Assembly: GCA_032718865.1 (NCBI GenBank)
Contig: JALUTQ010000020.1
Location: 744,001 to 808,000, forward strand
Length of the DNA stretch: 64,000 nt
Reading direction: 5' to 3'
From: Tilletia caries
Lineage: Eukaryota; Basidiomycota; Exobasidiomycetes; Tilletiales; Tilletiaceae
A program made the position numbers and the translations under genes. How positions within the stretch are numbered: the stretch's first letter is position 1; every line of letters starts with the position of its first letter. A model generated the notes under the pieces. The model saw only the letters and a list, made by a program, of their open reading frames with translations, had not been told where the DNA came from and made no database searches. This document shows, in pieces, positions 52,180-63,795 of this stretch.

Positions 52180-53690
52180 TCAGATGGGAACACACTCCAA
52201 AACAGAGAGCCGGTAGTGAGAGCGGATCTTGTGGATTTTGGCAAGCTTCCACCCGGCAGGTGCAAGGACGTTCTCCTCGAACTCGGCCTTTGTCCGTTCT
52301 TGTGCCTCAAGAAGGGTCATCATGATCATATCTGCCAAACAGGTACGAGTGGTGAGCGCAATTGAGATGCTGGTGCAGCTCTGCGTGGACTGCTGGCGGG
52401 CAAAGAGACACTCACCAACTTTGTGAGCCATACTAGAACCACCTCCTAGGTTGGCAAGCAGAGGCGCCGAGGAAGAAGTAGGCGGCAGAGCGGGCTCGAT
52501 GATGATGTCGGAGATGAGGAGTCGGGTCCGGGATGGGTCAGCGACGTCTCGAATGTTCTTCAGGATCTGGATGCTCTCCTTGTCACTGAATGGAGGCAAA
52601 GGAACAGGGTCAAAGATCGTAATTTGAGACTTCGCCTCAAGGCCTTTCAAAGTACTCACGGCCAGTCATGCTGTGGCAAGGTATGAGAAGGAGTCTGTGA
52701 ATATACAACCGACAGAGCACCTTTGCCAGCGCTATAATAACTCACGATGATGTGCTTCATGTAGTACACGTCCGCGCCCTTCACACTTTGAGCCTCGAAG
52801 AAGTTTTGTGGCACGAGTCTGTAGTTGTACTGTGATCCGCGCGTTGTCCAAAGCTGAAGAAAGAGTCGTGGGCTTGAGAGTGAGCGCACTGCCATGTGGT
52901 ATGAAGCCTAATGGGGCGGAGAAGGGTGCACACTCACCTCCTTAGAACTCGCTTCAAGCACGTTAGGAAGGTCCTCAATCACAAACTCCCAGCCGGGCAG
53001 CTTCGGTGCGATACGAAGAGCCTGATGTCCCGCGCCGGCACCGACGTCAACAAAGACCCCCTTCGGGTTCTTGACTGCAAAGTCATTCCCCCACGGTACG
53101 TCTTCAAAGATACTGTCTCCGATGCTGATGTGTTCAGTGGCCTCCTTCATGGCCTCGTCGAAGATTCGTCCCCGTTCCGGGTCCTTCGCAAGCACGTCCC
53201 AGAAGACGCCACCCAAGGCACGCGCCGCTCCTGAATGAGCGACCGAAAATCCGGAGGAGTGTTCTTTATCCGAAAGGCACTCGTCTAGCTTGCTTGCGGC
53301 GGGAAGTACGTCCCAGGTCCAGTGTGTATAGGCATTGACGCAGGATGTAGACGTGTAGGAGCGGAGTGGGCCCGCATGACGAGTGTTGGTAAAGACGTCC
53401 GGAGCGAGTTCGAGAAAAACGTGCTGTGAGGCAAGAGAGCGGAGGATTCGGGCGAGGTGACGGGAGTCGATACCGGCTTCTTGTGCGATCGTGGCGATAG
53501 GAACACCCTTTGTTGCGTCGGGGTCATGCTTGTGGATTATATCGGCAACATGGTGCTCTGTGATTGAATCTCAAACTGTCAGATGGTGCGTAAACGCATG
53601 AAGGAATTTCTTACAACTTACTGGCGACGACGCCGATGGAAGCCGAGTCAAGCGAGCTCAGTGCGAGCTTCGCACAGTAGAGTGGCGGGG

Positions 53691-53925
53691 TGAAGGGTCG
53701 CGAACCTCAGAGCAGACAGAGTCGACAGTAACGGGCTTGGTTGTGATTGTTCTAGCTCGTGGTCTGCTAGATCTATGTACAACACGTCCAAGAGGAAGAG
53801 AGAGTGAAAAAGGACGGAAGAGAAAATGATCACGAAGGAGTGTGGAGGTGATCGCGACGAGCCACCGTTGGAATGTGAAGAGGGAACGAATAGAAGAAAA
53901 GGAAGGGACAGACTCAGGCCCTACA
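53691..53925 (-). repeat. gypsy 3' LTR
   Basis: 235 bp, minus-strand ends TGTAGGG...CCTTCA. A purine-rich TTGGGGGACAG just inside is the likely polypurine tract. Confidence 0.93.
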
Positions 53926-55279
53926 CTGTCCCCCAACAGAGCGAGTCCAGGAGGAAGAACGAGAGGGCGAGATCGAACTGAGAATGTTTAGATGGCGGAT
54001 CGCTTTGTGGAAGAACGTGTGCGTGGACCTTTCCCCAGACTTTAGTATGGGGTTATATCTGCCCCTTAGATCTTACGGCCGAGACGAATGTTGCAACATC
54101 GCTCGAATAAAATCTTTCAAAACTTCTTGAAATCTTCGCAAACTTCGCCTGGGTGTCCGTGTTCTAAGCATCCATCGACGCTCTCGATTTCTCTCAGTTT
54201 TATTTATGAAGATAGCAATTTGCTGTTCACATGCCGTTCTTCCGCCGTTCGTTGCCCGTTTCTGTTTGTCTTCCACCTCCACTTTTCCCACGCCTTCGAT
54301 AGCCGTAGTCAAAAGTCAAAACCCTCCGAGGAAGTTCATAGCCATAGTCAAAACTCAAAACCCTCCGAGAATGTTGAAAGGTCTTCAACTTTTTGACGAA
54401 CGCATTACGCACTACGCAGCTACCAAGTACCAACTGCACAACTTACTCCAGCGTTCACTAACCTTCAACCCTGACCTGCCTACAACTTACAAGTCGTGCC
54501 AGTGGTAAGTTGCTTGAGATACACGCAAACATCTACCAGGTGAATGGTGATGGTGCCCCAAAAATCAAAATGCTACTGACTACTGAGTACTGACTACTGG
54601 TACTGGCTACTGACTACTGACTACTGACTAGGATTATTGAGGTCTGACTGTTTGAGTGCTGATATTCCTACGTTCTTTTTCTATTCCGATTTTATTCTTG
54701 CTGCTGGTAGATGGTAGTCCGGGGTCCTGATCAGCTTCATCGCTTCTATTTTAATCTCCTACGTTCTACCGGACTTGGCCTTACAATATTGACCCATTGT
54801 CAAATGCATTCATGCTGCATGCTGCATGCATCATCGCGGGCAGCAGTGCTTATGTTCTGACTTCTCAGAACCCTCTTGCAAGAACGAATGCACTCACACA
54901 CTGAGCGCCATTCTATCAGATGAATGAGATACTGATCTGCTCATCAGCTTATCTGCGCATGGGCTCATCCGCTCATCATATACGTCATGTGTGACAACTC
55001 ACGGCGGAGAGCTCGAAGGGTAGCAAAGCTACCCTGAGAGCGAGGCGCGTAGGGCGTCTATGTCATTTGGATAATTGACTGTGCCGAGTGCTTCTGGACC
55101 ATTGTTTGGGTATGCCATCCACATCTGACAGGTGACAACTGACAGGTCACAGCATTGAGCACGTCTTTTGAGAATTCGAGTCTAAGATATTCAGACCAAG
55201 CATTAAGCAACATCAGTCCACAAGGCATGCAGTCTCTTGCTACTTTTCATCTCCCGTTCATGTTCTAATTTCTATAAAC
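53926..55279. other. gypsy 3' untranslated region
   Basis: 1.35 kb between Pol and the 3' LTR. Holds a tandem unit of about 41 bp twice near 54297-54376 (agtcaaaaccctccgag core) and a TACTGACTAC-type simple repeat at 54568-54632. No further gene. Confidence 0.5.
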
Positions 55280-58200
55280 TCATGGCCTCAAAAAGTCTGG
55301 GGAACACTCTGGCTCAAAAGCCAGGCCGGTGGGATGAGTGAGGTTGGCGGGGAGGTTGGGGAAGTGGTCGACAACTTTAATTGCGTCCTCCCACGTATCT
55401 GCGGGCGCAGTTTCGTCGACGTTCCCACGCCATTGAATCAAAAATTCACGCCTTGACTCGTTTCCAAGACTAACGTCCCGAAAATCGACTACAGCAACGG
55501 GAGTGAGGTCGCTGTCGAAGGCGTCGTGTTTGGGGACCTCAACGTCGACGTCATCGGCGCCCTTCCAAGGCTTCAAGAGCCGAGTATGAAAGGTAGGATG
55601 AACCCGAAGCCAAATAGGCAGGTCCAGACGGTAATTCGGACTTGATTCCTTGAGCACTGAGAACGGCCCGACCCATTTTGGAAGCAGTTTTCCAGCCCAA
55701 GGACGCTTCTTGTCCTCTCGAAGCCGCAAGTTTGTAGTGGAGAGAAGGACGCGCTCACCGACAGCGTATGTCGGATCGTCTCGCCGCGATCGATTTGCGT
55801 CGCGAGTCTGGGTCGTTCGAGCAGCCATCACGCCGTCCCACGCCCAGTCCCGCAGGAATTCCACGCGAGCGGCAAAGTCGGACGCACTGACTGGCTGCAC
55901 ACCCTTGACGATGGAAGGAATAGCTGCGGGGGTTTCGCCATAAATGTAGTCAAATGGGGTCATGCCAAGTGAACGATTCAGAGATGAATTCATCGCAAAC
56001 TCAACGTGCGGTAGAAGCTGCTCCCAATCGGCGTGAGGAAGACGCTTCTCCAGCAGCAAAGACCGAAGAATTTGGACGACGGTCTTGTTGGCTGCTTCCG
56101 CTTGTCCATCGGTTTCGGGGTGAGAAGCGGTGGACATCTTGAGATCCACTCCTGTACCACGCATCAAGCCTTGCCAGAAAGCGCCTGTAAATCGTGGATC
56201 CCGATCCGAAACCAACGACAACGGCCACCCATGCAGGACGTACACCGTGCGAAGGTAAAGTTCCGCGGCTTCCTCGCCTGTCAGGTTTGTCTTGCATGCA
56301 GCGAGACGGACCTGGGTTGATGCTCGATCGATGCTGACCATCAGAAAATTGTTCCTTGATTTTCCTGCCGGAAATGGTCCAACAAAGTCAATAGCCACAT
56401 GTTTCCATGCCCCACGCGGAATTGTCAACGACCGAATGAACCCAGCGGCACTTTGGGAAGAAGACTTGGAGCGCTGGCACGAGTCGCACTCAGCGCAGAA
56501 GTCCGTCACGTCTTTGACCAGAGTCGGCCACCAGTAATGTCGTCTGATAGAAAATATCGTGTACCGCACTCCTTGATGACCCACTCCGATGTGTGATTGT
56601 CGTAGTATTTCGCTTTGCTTCTGCTTTGGCACAACTAGGAGCTCTGGCTCCCCAGACCGTATCGCATAGAGCATGCCGGCCTCAGCATCCCAGCGGTAGA
56701 GCGTTGGGTACCGCTCCGGATGTGCCACGACGTCGGCGAAGGTATTATCGTCTGCGTACGCAATTGCCCATCCCGGAGACGTTCGCTCGTCGACTGTTTC
56801 TGTTGCTTGGGACTCGACGACCTTAAGGCGATCGCCCTGCACCGACAGCCGACCGTCCTCGTCCTCGCCGCGGCATGGGTCGCAGACTTCGTCCGACACC
56901 GTGGTGAATGCCTCCGGATACTCCAGAGCAAGCTTGGACAGATAGTCGCTAAGCTGATTGCGAGTCCGAGGCACGTGAACGATCTCCTGTACAATGAACT
57001 CAGAAAGGAAGTCATCCCAGCGCCAGGACTTTCCCTTTAGCTCGGCCTTGTCCCTCAACCGCGAAGCTGTCTTGCTGTCTGTGACGAGGGTGAGAGGAAC
57101 GCCAAGCAGCTGACTTCGAAACGCACTGAGAGTGGCCACCAGGGCGAGGAGTTCTTGATCTGGCGTAGCCCAGTTGGATTGAGCGGCGGTGTACTTCTTG
57201 GAAAAGAAGCCTGCCGGACGCATATTGTCATGGCGCTCCCCTTGACCAACCCAGCCACCAACACCAATGACAGAAGCGTCTGCCACTACCCAAACTCGTC
57301 CGCAGGGATCGTTCGATTTTGCCAGAGCAGAGTTGATAGGAGAAAGAGCAACTGTCCGAGAGACCAAGTCTTTGACCTGTCTGAAGGATTCCTGTCGCAT
57401 GGGAGTCATGAGGAAGCGAGCTCCTTGAGTGGCGATCTCGGATAGCGGCGCCGTTAGGAGCGCAACCTCGGGCATGCGATCGGAAAGGTAATTGACCATG
57501 CCCAGAAAGGATTGCATTTGCTTGATGTCCTTGGGCTCCGGGTGCTTTGCGATGTCTAAAACCTTCCGCTCGTCCACATGTACTCCGTTTGCATTGACCC
57601 TGAAGCCTAGCACTTCAAGATCGTCTCGTGCAACTTCGGCCTTCGCGAATGAAACCTTCCACCGGTGCTCGCGCAGTCTTGACAACACCCAGCGAAGAGT
57701 CTCGACATGATCCTCAATCTTGGTGTGGATGTATAGGTTGTCCATGTACGCTCGTATTCCCATCTGCTCGCCACCCTCGAAGCTGATGTCCATATTCCGC
57801 TGAAATGTAGCCCCCGCGTTTGTATCGCCCTGCTGCATCACCAACCACAGGATGACGCCTATGGGTGTTCGTGTGGCAGTCTTTGGAACATCCTCAGGAT
57901 CGACGCGAACTTAATGATAGCCGTCCGGAAAGTCAAGAGCGGTGCAGACACCACCATCGCGCTGGATCGTACGACACACAGCATTGCGAATGGTGGCCTG
58001 GTCGGGCGGAGCGTACTGATCCTTGACGGTGTTTGCGTTCCGCTGTCGGAGGTCGCTCACGAACCGTGCCTTGCTCGCGTCGGCGGGCTTAGGGCGGGCC
58101 ATGATGGACGCCGCACCGTTTGCGACTCCACGAGCCCAAGTTCCGCTCCTCAAATGCTTTTCTGCGAGAGCATAAAACTGGGTGAGGAAAGCGTCAGGCA

Positions 58201-58828
58201 TCTTATACAGTCTGGTGTTGTTCACCAGCACCTCGTCCACCAGCGGAATGCGGTGGTTCATGCCTTCTCGAAGAGGAGGCAGCTCGTCGCTAGCGCCGTC
58301 TTGGAAGACATCGGAGAACTCCTCCAGCAGGGCGGTAATCTCCTCGCGAACGACGGTCGGGACAACATTGCTGGTGACGACGAGTCCAGATTCGTCCTTG
58401 CAGAATTCTGAAGGCAGGACGCTGGAGGACAAGACCTCTGGAGCCGCGAGAAACTCGCCAGTCAAAGCTCGTGCGTATCGTTCGGCAACCGTTCGAGCTT
58501 CCTGCTGATCAAATGAACCTTCGCCGATTTGAATCTCCCCGTTGGCCCAGACTGCGAAGTTATCTCGATGCACCAGTAGATTTCGCTTGATCCAATCAAT
58601 CGACACGAAAGCATCGTACCGGTCCAGTGCGACCAGCTGGAACACCTCGCTGGAACGCACTTCACCGCTGGGTGATTGCGTATCCAGCTGTGCCCAGTGG
58701 TTGATGCTTCCCTTCGACCCGACGGTGGTCTGCTTGATGGAGAGAGGATCCTTGTACTGGTGGAACGGTAGGTCGTGCAGCTTGATGAAGCTGGGCTTGA
58801 TAAGGTTGTGCGTGCAACCATCGTCCAC
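55280..58828 (-). pseudogene. gypsy Pol: protease, RT, RNase H, integrase, chromodomain-like
   Basis: Protease: DDGCTHNLI at about 58825; a repeated GGTG/CCTGGTG stretch at about 58832-58840 puts it out of frame with Gag. RT: LDFPDGYH followed by a TAA at 57911-57913 where Gln is expected, then VRVDPEDVPKTATRTP. The active-site box reads YMDN instead of the usual Y-x-D-D. RNase H: VWVVADASVIGVGGWV, DQELLALV, TDSKTA. Integrase: HHCC finger (H...CAECDSCQRSK) and the catalytic set VAIDFVGPFP, VSDRDPRFTG, DGQAEAANKT. The C terminus (LIQWRGNVDETAPADTWED, about 55430) is chromodomain-like. The stop, frame shift and Asn make autonomous movement unlikely. Confidence 0.85.
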
Positions 58829-58839
58829 CAGGCACCAAG

Positions 58840-61800
58840 GTGTAGGCCAACTTTCCTCCGATCCTGATCATCAGCTTGAGAGGTATCGCACGCGGTCCAA
58901 TCCGATCCATTGGCTCCATACCAAACTTGCTCAAGAGAGACACCCCATGAGCTTCAGCGGCCTCGTCCTCTTCGCCTTCGCTGCCGTCTCCATCATCGAC
59001 CAACCTCGAATGGTGGGAAGAGGCTTTCTTGCCCTTGGGACACTCCGCCTTAGAGTGACCGGTCCCCGAGCACCCGAAGCAAAGATGGTTCTGCAGGTGA
59101 TGGGATAGTTGATCCGCGGTCAGCATCACACCCTGATTGGTGGTGGCTGCCGTCCGAAACGAACTTGCTCCGCCACTTGGAGTCGACTGGACTGACGAAG
59201 ATGCCGTCATAACTTGACTTGCCGTATACGAGCGCTTCTTCTTGCCGTCCGTCGTCGCTTGGGGCTAAGGTTGTCCCCGGAGTAACGCGGAGGGCTCCGC
59301 CTCCGCACTTCCAAATTCCGCCGGAATTTTGACTTTCTGAGGCGAGCTCCGCCTCCGCAGACTAAGACAGAGCGGAAAAAAACCAGCTCCGCGTTCCGAC
59401 GGAATTATACAAAAAGTTGAAATCCCAGCTCCGCGCTCCGCGTTTTTTTCTGTGCGTTTTTCGTAATGCTCCTCCGTGCTCCGTGTATGCGGAGCTCGGA
59501 ATTCCGCGGAATTCCGTCGGAGCGCAGTGGTGGTATAAGTTGCTCTCAGAATGACTCTAATACACTCAGAGCTATACATTCACCATCCGACATTGTTGCG
59601 GTATTGACTCCAGTGCTATTTTTGAAGCTCTCAACGGATGATGGTGCCTGTTTTTATCCCCTGCGGGTGTCTCGAGGATGCCTATTTTTCTCGAAATTCC
59701 GCACTTTCCGCGGAAATTTTTGCGGAATTCCGGCGGAGCGCACCCAAAAATGAGGTCACGTGACCCTTATTTTTCAACTATCACGTGACCTCATAGCTCC
59801 GTCGGAATTCCGCGGAAATTCCGCCGGAATTTTCACACAATTTTGACGACTCCGCGCTCCGCACTTTTGGCAAGTGGGCCCAGGATTGGGCTCCGCCTCC
59901 GCACAAATTCCGGCGGAGTCCTCCAAGCGGACTCCGTGCTTTTTTAAGGTCAAAAATTTCTCAAAAGTGAGCTCCGCGCTCCGCCTCCGGCGGAGCCCTC
60001 CGTCGGAGGAGTGCGGAGTCCGCAAAACCCCAGCTGCGCGTCAACTCCGGGGACAACCTTACTTGGGGCAATGCCTTCACGGGCTTCTCGGAGCGTTCTG
60101 CTCGTCGCTGTAGGTTTTGACGCCGACGTTGATCCGTTTGAAGCGCGTTTTCTCGCAACTCGTCCCAAGTGTTGACGCGCACCTGAACCATAGCATCGTT
60201 CATGCGATCGGAGAACGCGCCCAACAGACGCATGCGCATGATCTCGTCGTTACACGAGGGACCCAAGCGAAGCTGATGCGCCTCAAGCTCCTGGATCACC
60301 TCATGAATTGGCCGTTCGACCCTTTGCTCCTCGTCCCATTGCTGCACGTTCCAGAACTTGTTCCAAGTAAGCTCCGGAGCTACGAGAGGCAGGTATCGAA
60401 CTTGGAGTTCTTCGCACACCGTTTGCCAGTCCGAGTAGTAATAATCCTTGGAATTGAAGAATATTCGGGCCTTTCCGGTCAACTGTCCACCGAGGACAGA
60501 GACTTTCGTGGCCTCGGAGACGTTGGAAGGGTAGGTTCGGAAGACGCGTTGAAGGTCGAAGACGAACGACTCGTAGAGGTCGAGATCTGCTTCTCCTGCG
60601 TACTCGATCGAGGGCTTGATCACAGGACCCCTTCCACCACCGAAGGAGCCATGGCTGGTCCCGTAGCTTCCGGCCATGCTCTCTGGTGGAGGAGGCATAA
60701 GCCTAGGGTCGAATTGGACTCCGGGAGCTGCTGGTCCAGGGGTGCTCGACCACTGTGACGGACGGACGATGGGCCGAGGCTCGAAGAACGCTCTGGCGGG
60801 GGAAGGACGAGGCATAGGCTGCTCAGCCGGCTGAGAGGGGGTCCTACGAAGAATTCCGGGAGGAGGGTGGTACGATCCGGCGCGATCGTTGGGACCGAGC
60901 GGTCGGTTGAACGCCAGGCCGCCTGCTATGCTCTCGGGTAGGCGATGAATGCCGGAACGAGATGAAGGAGCGGCGGAAGTAGCTTGCTGCCTTTCCACAC
61001 GAGGAGCTGCGGTGTGCTCGACCGCAGGCTGACTTCCGAAGTCTTCGGCAAAGGTGACCACAGAGCCATCTCGCTCCAGATCTTTTCTTTGACGCAAAGG
61101 GTTTGAAGTCAAAGACGCACGATCGGCAGAGCTCAGCTCGCGACTGAGAGCGCGCTGCAGATACATTGCCAACGCCTTGACCGCTCCTGGATCTTGTGTG
61201 ACTCTGACCAAAGCAGGGTCAGAGAGCTCGAAACCGGCAGCAGAGAGGTAGTCCGAGGCCAATTCCGCTCCAGTCTGCTGGTCAGCGATTCTGGACGTGG
61301 TTCGGCCCGCATCTTGGCGCGCTGGCGCAGAATCTTCGTGCTCGCTCTCGTCGGGCGCCTCCACGGGCCGGTCGGCGTAATCCACGTCCGAATCCGGCTT
61401 GATGGGACCGGAGACCGGACGAAATCCTCCAATCGGCCCCATCTCAACCGTGAGGTCGATGAGATCGTCTTGAGGGAGGCGTGCGTCCGCCTCAGCTCGT
61501 CGCTCGCCGCTGGCAGGGTACCACCGCTGCTGCTGCGGGGACGAGAGTCGAGGAGACAAGGGCGGGGGCAGCGAGCGACCGCTCCTGCCTGTTGCCGATG
61601 TCCCATAACTGCCCTCTATCTCCTCTTCGATGGGAGAGAGCAGATCCATCTCGGTCTTGCCGCTAGATGGCATCGCCTTCTTCGCTGCTTCTGTTGCGTC
61701 GTCGTACGCGTAGGCAGAGAACGGTGTCGTCGTACACCAGGCGGAAAACACGTGCATGTCATCGTACATAGCGCGTGCAGATAGTGTCATCGTACACAAA

Positions 61801-61949
61801 TAGATCGCGTGTCGTCGAACAACGCAGAAAGGGAAGAGCGGGTGGAACCCTAAAATCAGTGAACGCTTCAACTGGTTGAAGGTGCTCGAGCCGAGAGGTG
61901 TGTGCCTCCAACTCGAGCACTTCGAGCGGATGCGACACTCCCCTGGCAA
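58840..61949 (-). CDS. gypsy Gag with zinc knuckle (interrupted by MITE)
   Basis: The N-terminal part is long, disordered and Pro/Ser-rich. The capsid (retrotrans_gag-like) region has YESFVFDLQRVFRTYP, LTGKARIFFNSKDYYYSDW and WNVQQWDEEQRVERPIHEVIQELE near residues 470-600. It ends with a CCHC knuckle (CFGCSGTGHSKAEC) at about 59090-59050. The MITE at 59266-60061 cuts the frame after VKALPQ; the frame resumes correctly on the other side of the 8-bp duplication, so Gag was intact before that insertion. Confidence 0.8.
59266..60061. mobile_element. hAT-like MITE nested in the gypsy element
   Basis: Starts TAAGGTTGTCCCCGGAGT and ends with its exact reverse complement (18-bp TIR). Flanked by the 8-bp duplication CTTGGGGC (59258-59265, 60062-60069), the hAT target size. 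The inside is filled with short palindromic units built from TCCGC/GCGGA and GGAATT-type words on both strands and has no transposase. Frames through it are artefacts. Confidence 0.92.
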
Positions 61950-62119
61950 GAGCGGGGTACGGGCTTACCAAATGGGACGGATGTCCAGGGGTGTCGCGCT
62001 GTCGACTGCTGTTGCTTGCTGCTGCTGCGCGTGCGCGGAGAGAGGTTGACGGCTACTCCTGCGGTGTTGCCGTGTTGGTGAAGAGCGCAGAGGACCAAGC
62101 AGATGTATTGTCGAAAAAG

Positions 62120-62354
62120 TGAAGGGTCGCGAACCTCAGAGCAGACAGAGTCGACAGTAACGGGCTTGGTTGTGATTGTTCTAGCTCGTGGTCTGCTAGA
62201 TCTATGTACAACACGTCCAAGAGGAAGAGAGAGTGAAAAAGGACGGAAGAGAAAATGATCACGAAGGAGTGTGGAGGTGATCGCGACGAGCCACCGTTGG
62301 AATGTGAAGAGGGAACGAATAGAAGAAAAGGAAGGGACAGACTCAGGCCCTACA
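62120..62354 (-). repeat. gypsy 5' LTR
   Basis: 235 bp, identical by eye to the other LTR. The bases just inside (CTTTTTCGACAATAC on the minus strand) do not match a tRNA end I recognise, so priming is unclear. Confidence 0.93.
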
Positions 62355-62606
62355 CGGGGGAATGAGCTGGGCCAGGAGTTGAGTAGTTGCGCCTTGGAGC
62401 AACTGAACCGCCTGCACAAACTCGGCAGAAGGAAGGGTGCCCTGCCCGCGGTCCGAAGCGGCGGCCTCGACGCCTCCCTCCGCGCGCCCGCCAATCGCCA
62501 AAGTGGGCAGAGCTTGGTTGTTGGAGGCGTAGGCGTTTTCGATGGTAGACGTTGCTGAGGTGATGAGCTCGATGAGCTTGGAGGATTCAGTACTGAGAGT
62601 GGCCAT

Positions 62607-63164
62607 GGTGAGCATGTGAGATGAAGCGATGAAAGTTCAAAAGTGAAAAAAGAAGAAGCGTGTGTGTGTGTGTGGGGTTGGCTGGGAGGGAAGGAGCTGC
62701 TGAGTCTTTAAAGAGATACGTACGGATCCATGTTCACGGCATAACGTTGCGGTGACGAAAACTATATACTGTACCATCGACTGGCGGTCTGAGCTGACAG
62801 AACCCTTTGCACCAGAGGATACGCTACAGCCACAAAAGCATCAACCAGCGACATCCGTCCCCGCGTGATCCTTACTCCCCCTTACGCCTTACGCCCTTCT
62901 CTCATCGCGAAACTTAAATCAACCAAACCCTGCGCATCTCCATACATACCTCACGTCCACATGCAAAAGGGTCTTCTGGAGAAACGTGTCGGACATTGGT
63001 GGCGACTGGCGGCCGGCGGATCGGAAAATTGCAAGCAACGGCATTGCGCCAAGCTACGAGGTGCCTTTCCCAAATCAGGAACAACTGAATGTATAGACTT
63101 GTCACTTTTCTCCCGCAGTTGAACCTGGAACAAGCCGTGTTACGCCTTCATTTACATGTTCACA
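62607..63164. promoter_or_regulatory. O-methyltransferase promoter and intergenic region
   Basis: Upstream of ATG 62606 on the minus strand. A GT run at 62662-62674 is a simple repeat. No TATA box was clear. The right part has no recognisable feature. Confidence 0.4.
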
Positions 63165-63530
63165 TATGTATATGTTGAAAGAAAGGGGGTATGCATTTCA
63201 ACAAGCCAAGACGAGGTGATGAGGATCGGACAGCGGACAGCGGACTCGCTTTCCTTGATCACCCTGTCCTCCCTGTGTAAGTTTGACCTGACCTTTCTCC
63301 CTTTCCGTGCTCTTTCTTCCCAACCTGATCCCTCCTGCTCCACCTCCTCCACTACATCACCTCTCCGATCATTTTCAAACTTTCCGCCCTGTCCTCAGCA
63401 CCCCCACTCGCGCAGAAACATGACTCGTATCTTCCTGTTCGTCTTGGGTGGGCCTGATCTGCGCCACCGCTACTGTGAGTCACCACGTGTTCTGCTTCAT
63501 TTGCTGAGTTTACTGATCATTGGTGTAAGG
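63165..63530 (+). repeat. Segmental duplication, copy B (matches 47432-47815)
   Basis: Promoter, leader, exon 1 and the start of intron 1 of the 14-cysteine gene family. Homology ends at ATTGGTGTA, where another repeat begins. Confidence 0.85.
63420..63530 (+). pseudogene. Secreted 14-cysteine protein, copy 4 (5' end only)
   Basis: ATG at 63420 opens MTRIFLFVLG as in copy 3, but one extra G in TTGGGTGGG shifts the frame inside the signal peptide. The GTGAGT donor is kept. No exon 2 or 3 appears before the window ends. A repeat interrupts intron 1 at about 63530. Confidence 0.8.
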
Positions 63531-63795
63531 AAGAGCACGGAGTGCCCCGGAATTTCCGCACTCCGGGGAGGACCTCCGCAGCAATTCCGGGGCCTCTCAG
63601 GGCATTCCGCATTCCGGTTAAATTACTCTTCTTTCGGGCGCAGAGCTCCGTATTCCGGGGAAAGATTCAAATTCGTACATCTGGAATTCCGGCTTCCGTC
63701 AAAATTTAGGCTTCGATCAATTTTCGATTCCGCATTCCGCAGCTCCCGGAATGCGGAATTTCGCCGGATTCCGGGACTCTCCTCCGCAGTCGCAA
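63530..63795. mobile_element. Probable MITE-like repeat, right end undefined
   Basis: Begins TAAGGAAGAGCACGGAGTGC inside the duplicated intron and is packed with TCCGGGG/GGAATTCC/TCCGCA words very like those in the hAT-like MITE at 59266-60061. The matching inverted end was not found before the end of the window. Confidence 0.5.

Larger units (their letters stand above)
53691..62354 (-). mobile_element. Ty3/gypsy LTR retrotransposon inserted in the O-methyltransferase gene
   Basis: 235-bp LTRs at 53691-53925 and 62120-62354 look identical base for base. A 5-bp target duplication CGGGG lies at 53686-53690 and 62355-62359. Total 8664 bp including a nested 796-bp MITE. Order on the minus strand: Gag, zinc knuckle, protease, RT, RNase H, integrase, chromodomain-like end, i.e. 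the chromovirus layout. Several coding defects (see the parts) suggest this copy cannot move by itself. Confidence 0.95.
52180..62606 (-). pseudogene. SAM-dependent O-methyltransferase split by a gypsy element
   Basis: Exon 1 is 62606-62355 plus 53685-53622 (separated only by the element), then 53557-52938, 52853-52746, 52670-52660 (11 nt), 52585-52416 and 52331-52180. All introns are GT-AG and the frame is continuous for 458 residues once the insertion is ignored. ATG 62606 is in strong context. The N-terminal dimerisation region is followed by a winged-helix part (DATKGVPIATIAQEAGIDSR), the SAM-binding FVDVGAGAGHQALRIA, then VKGADVYYMKHII-HDWP and a MAHKV...MMTLLEAQERT end. This order is that of caffeate/flavonoid-type O-methyltransferases, which in fungi often act in secondary metabolism. 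The insertion after LAQLIPP prevents a full protein. Apart from this the gene shows no defect, so the loss is recent. Confidence 0.88.

Noticed and set aside
59265..60113. Frames in the 59.3-60.1 kb stretch
   Set aside because: They lie in the MITE and are made of repeated palindromic words; no protein character.
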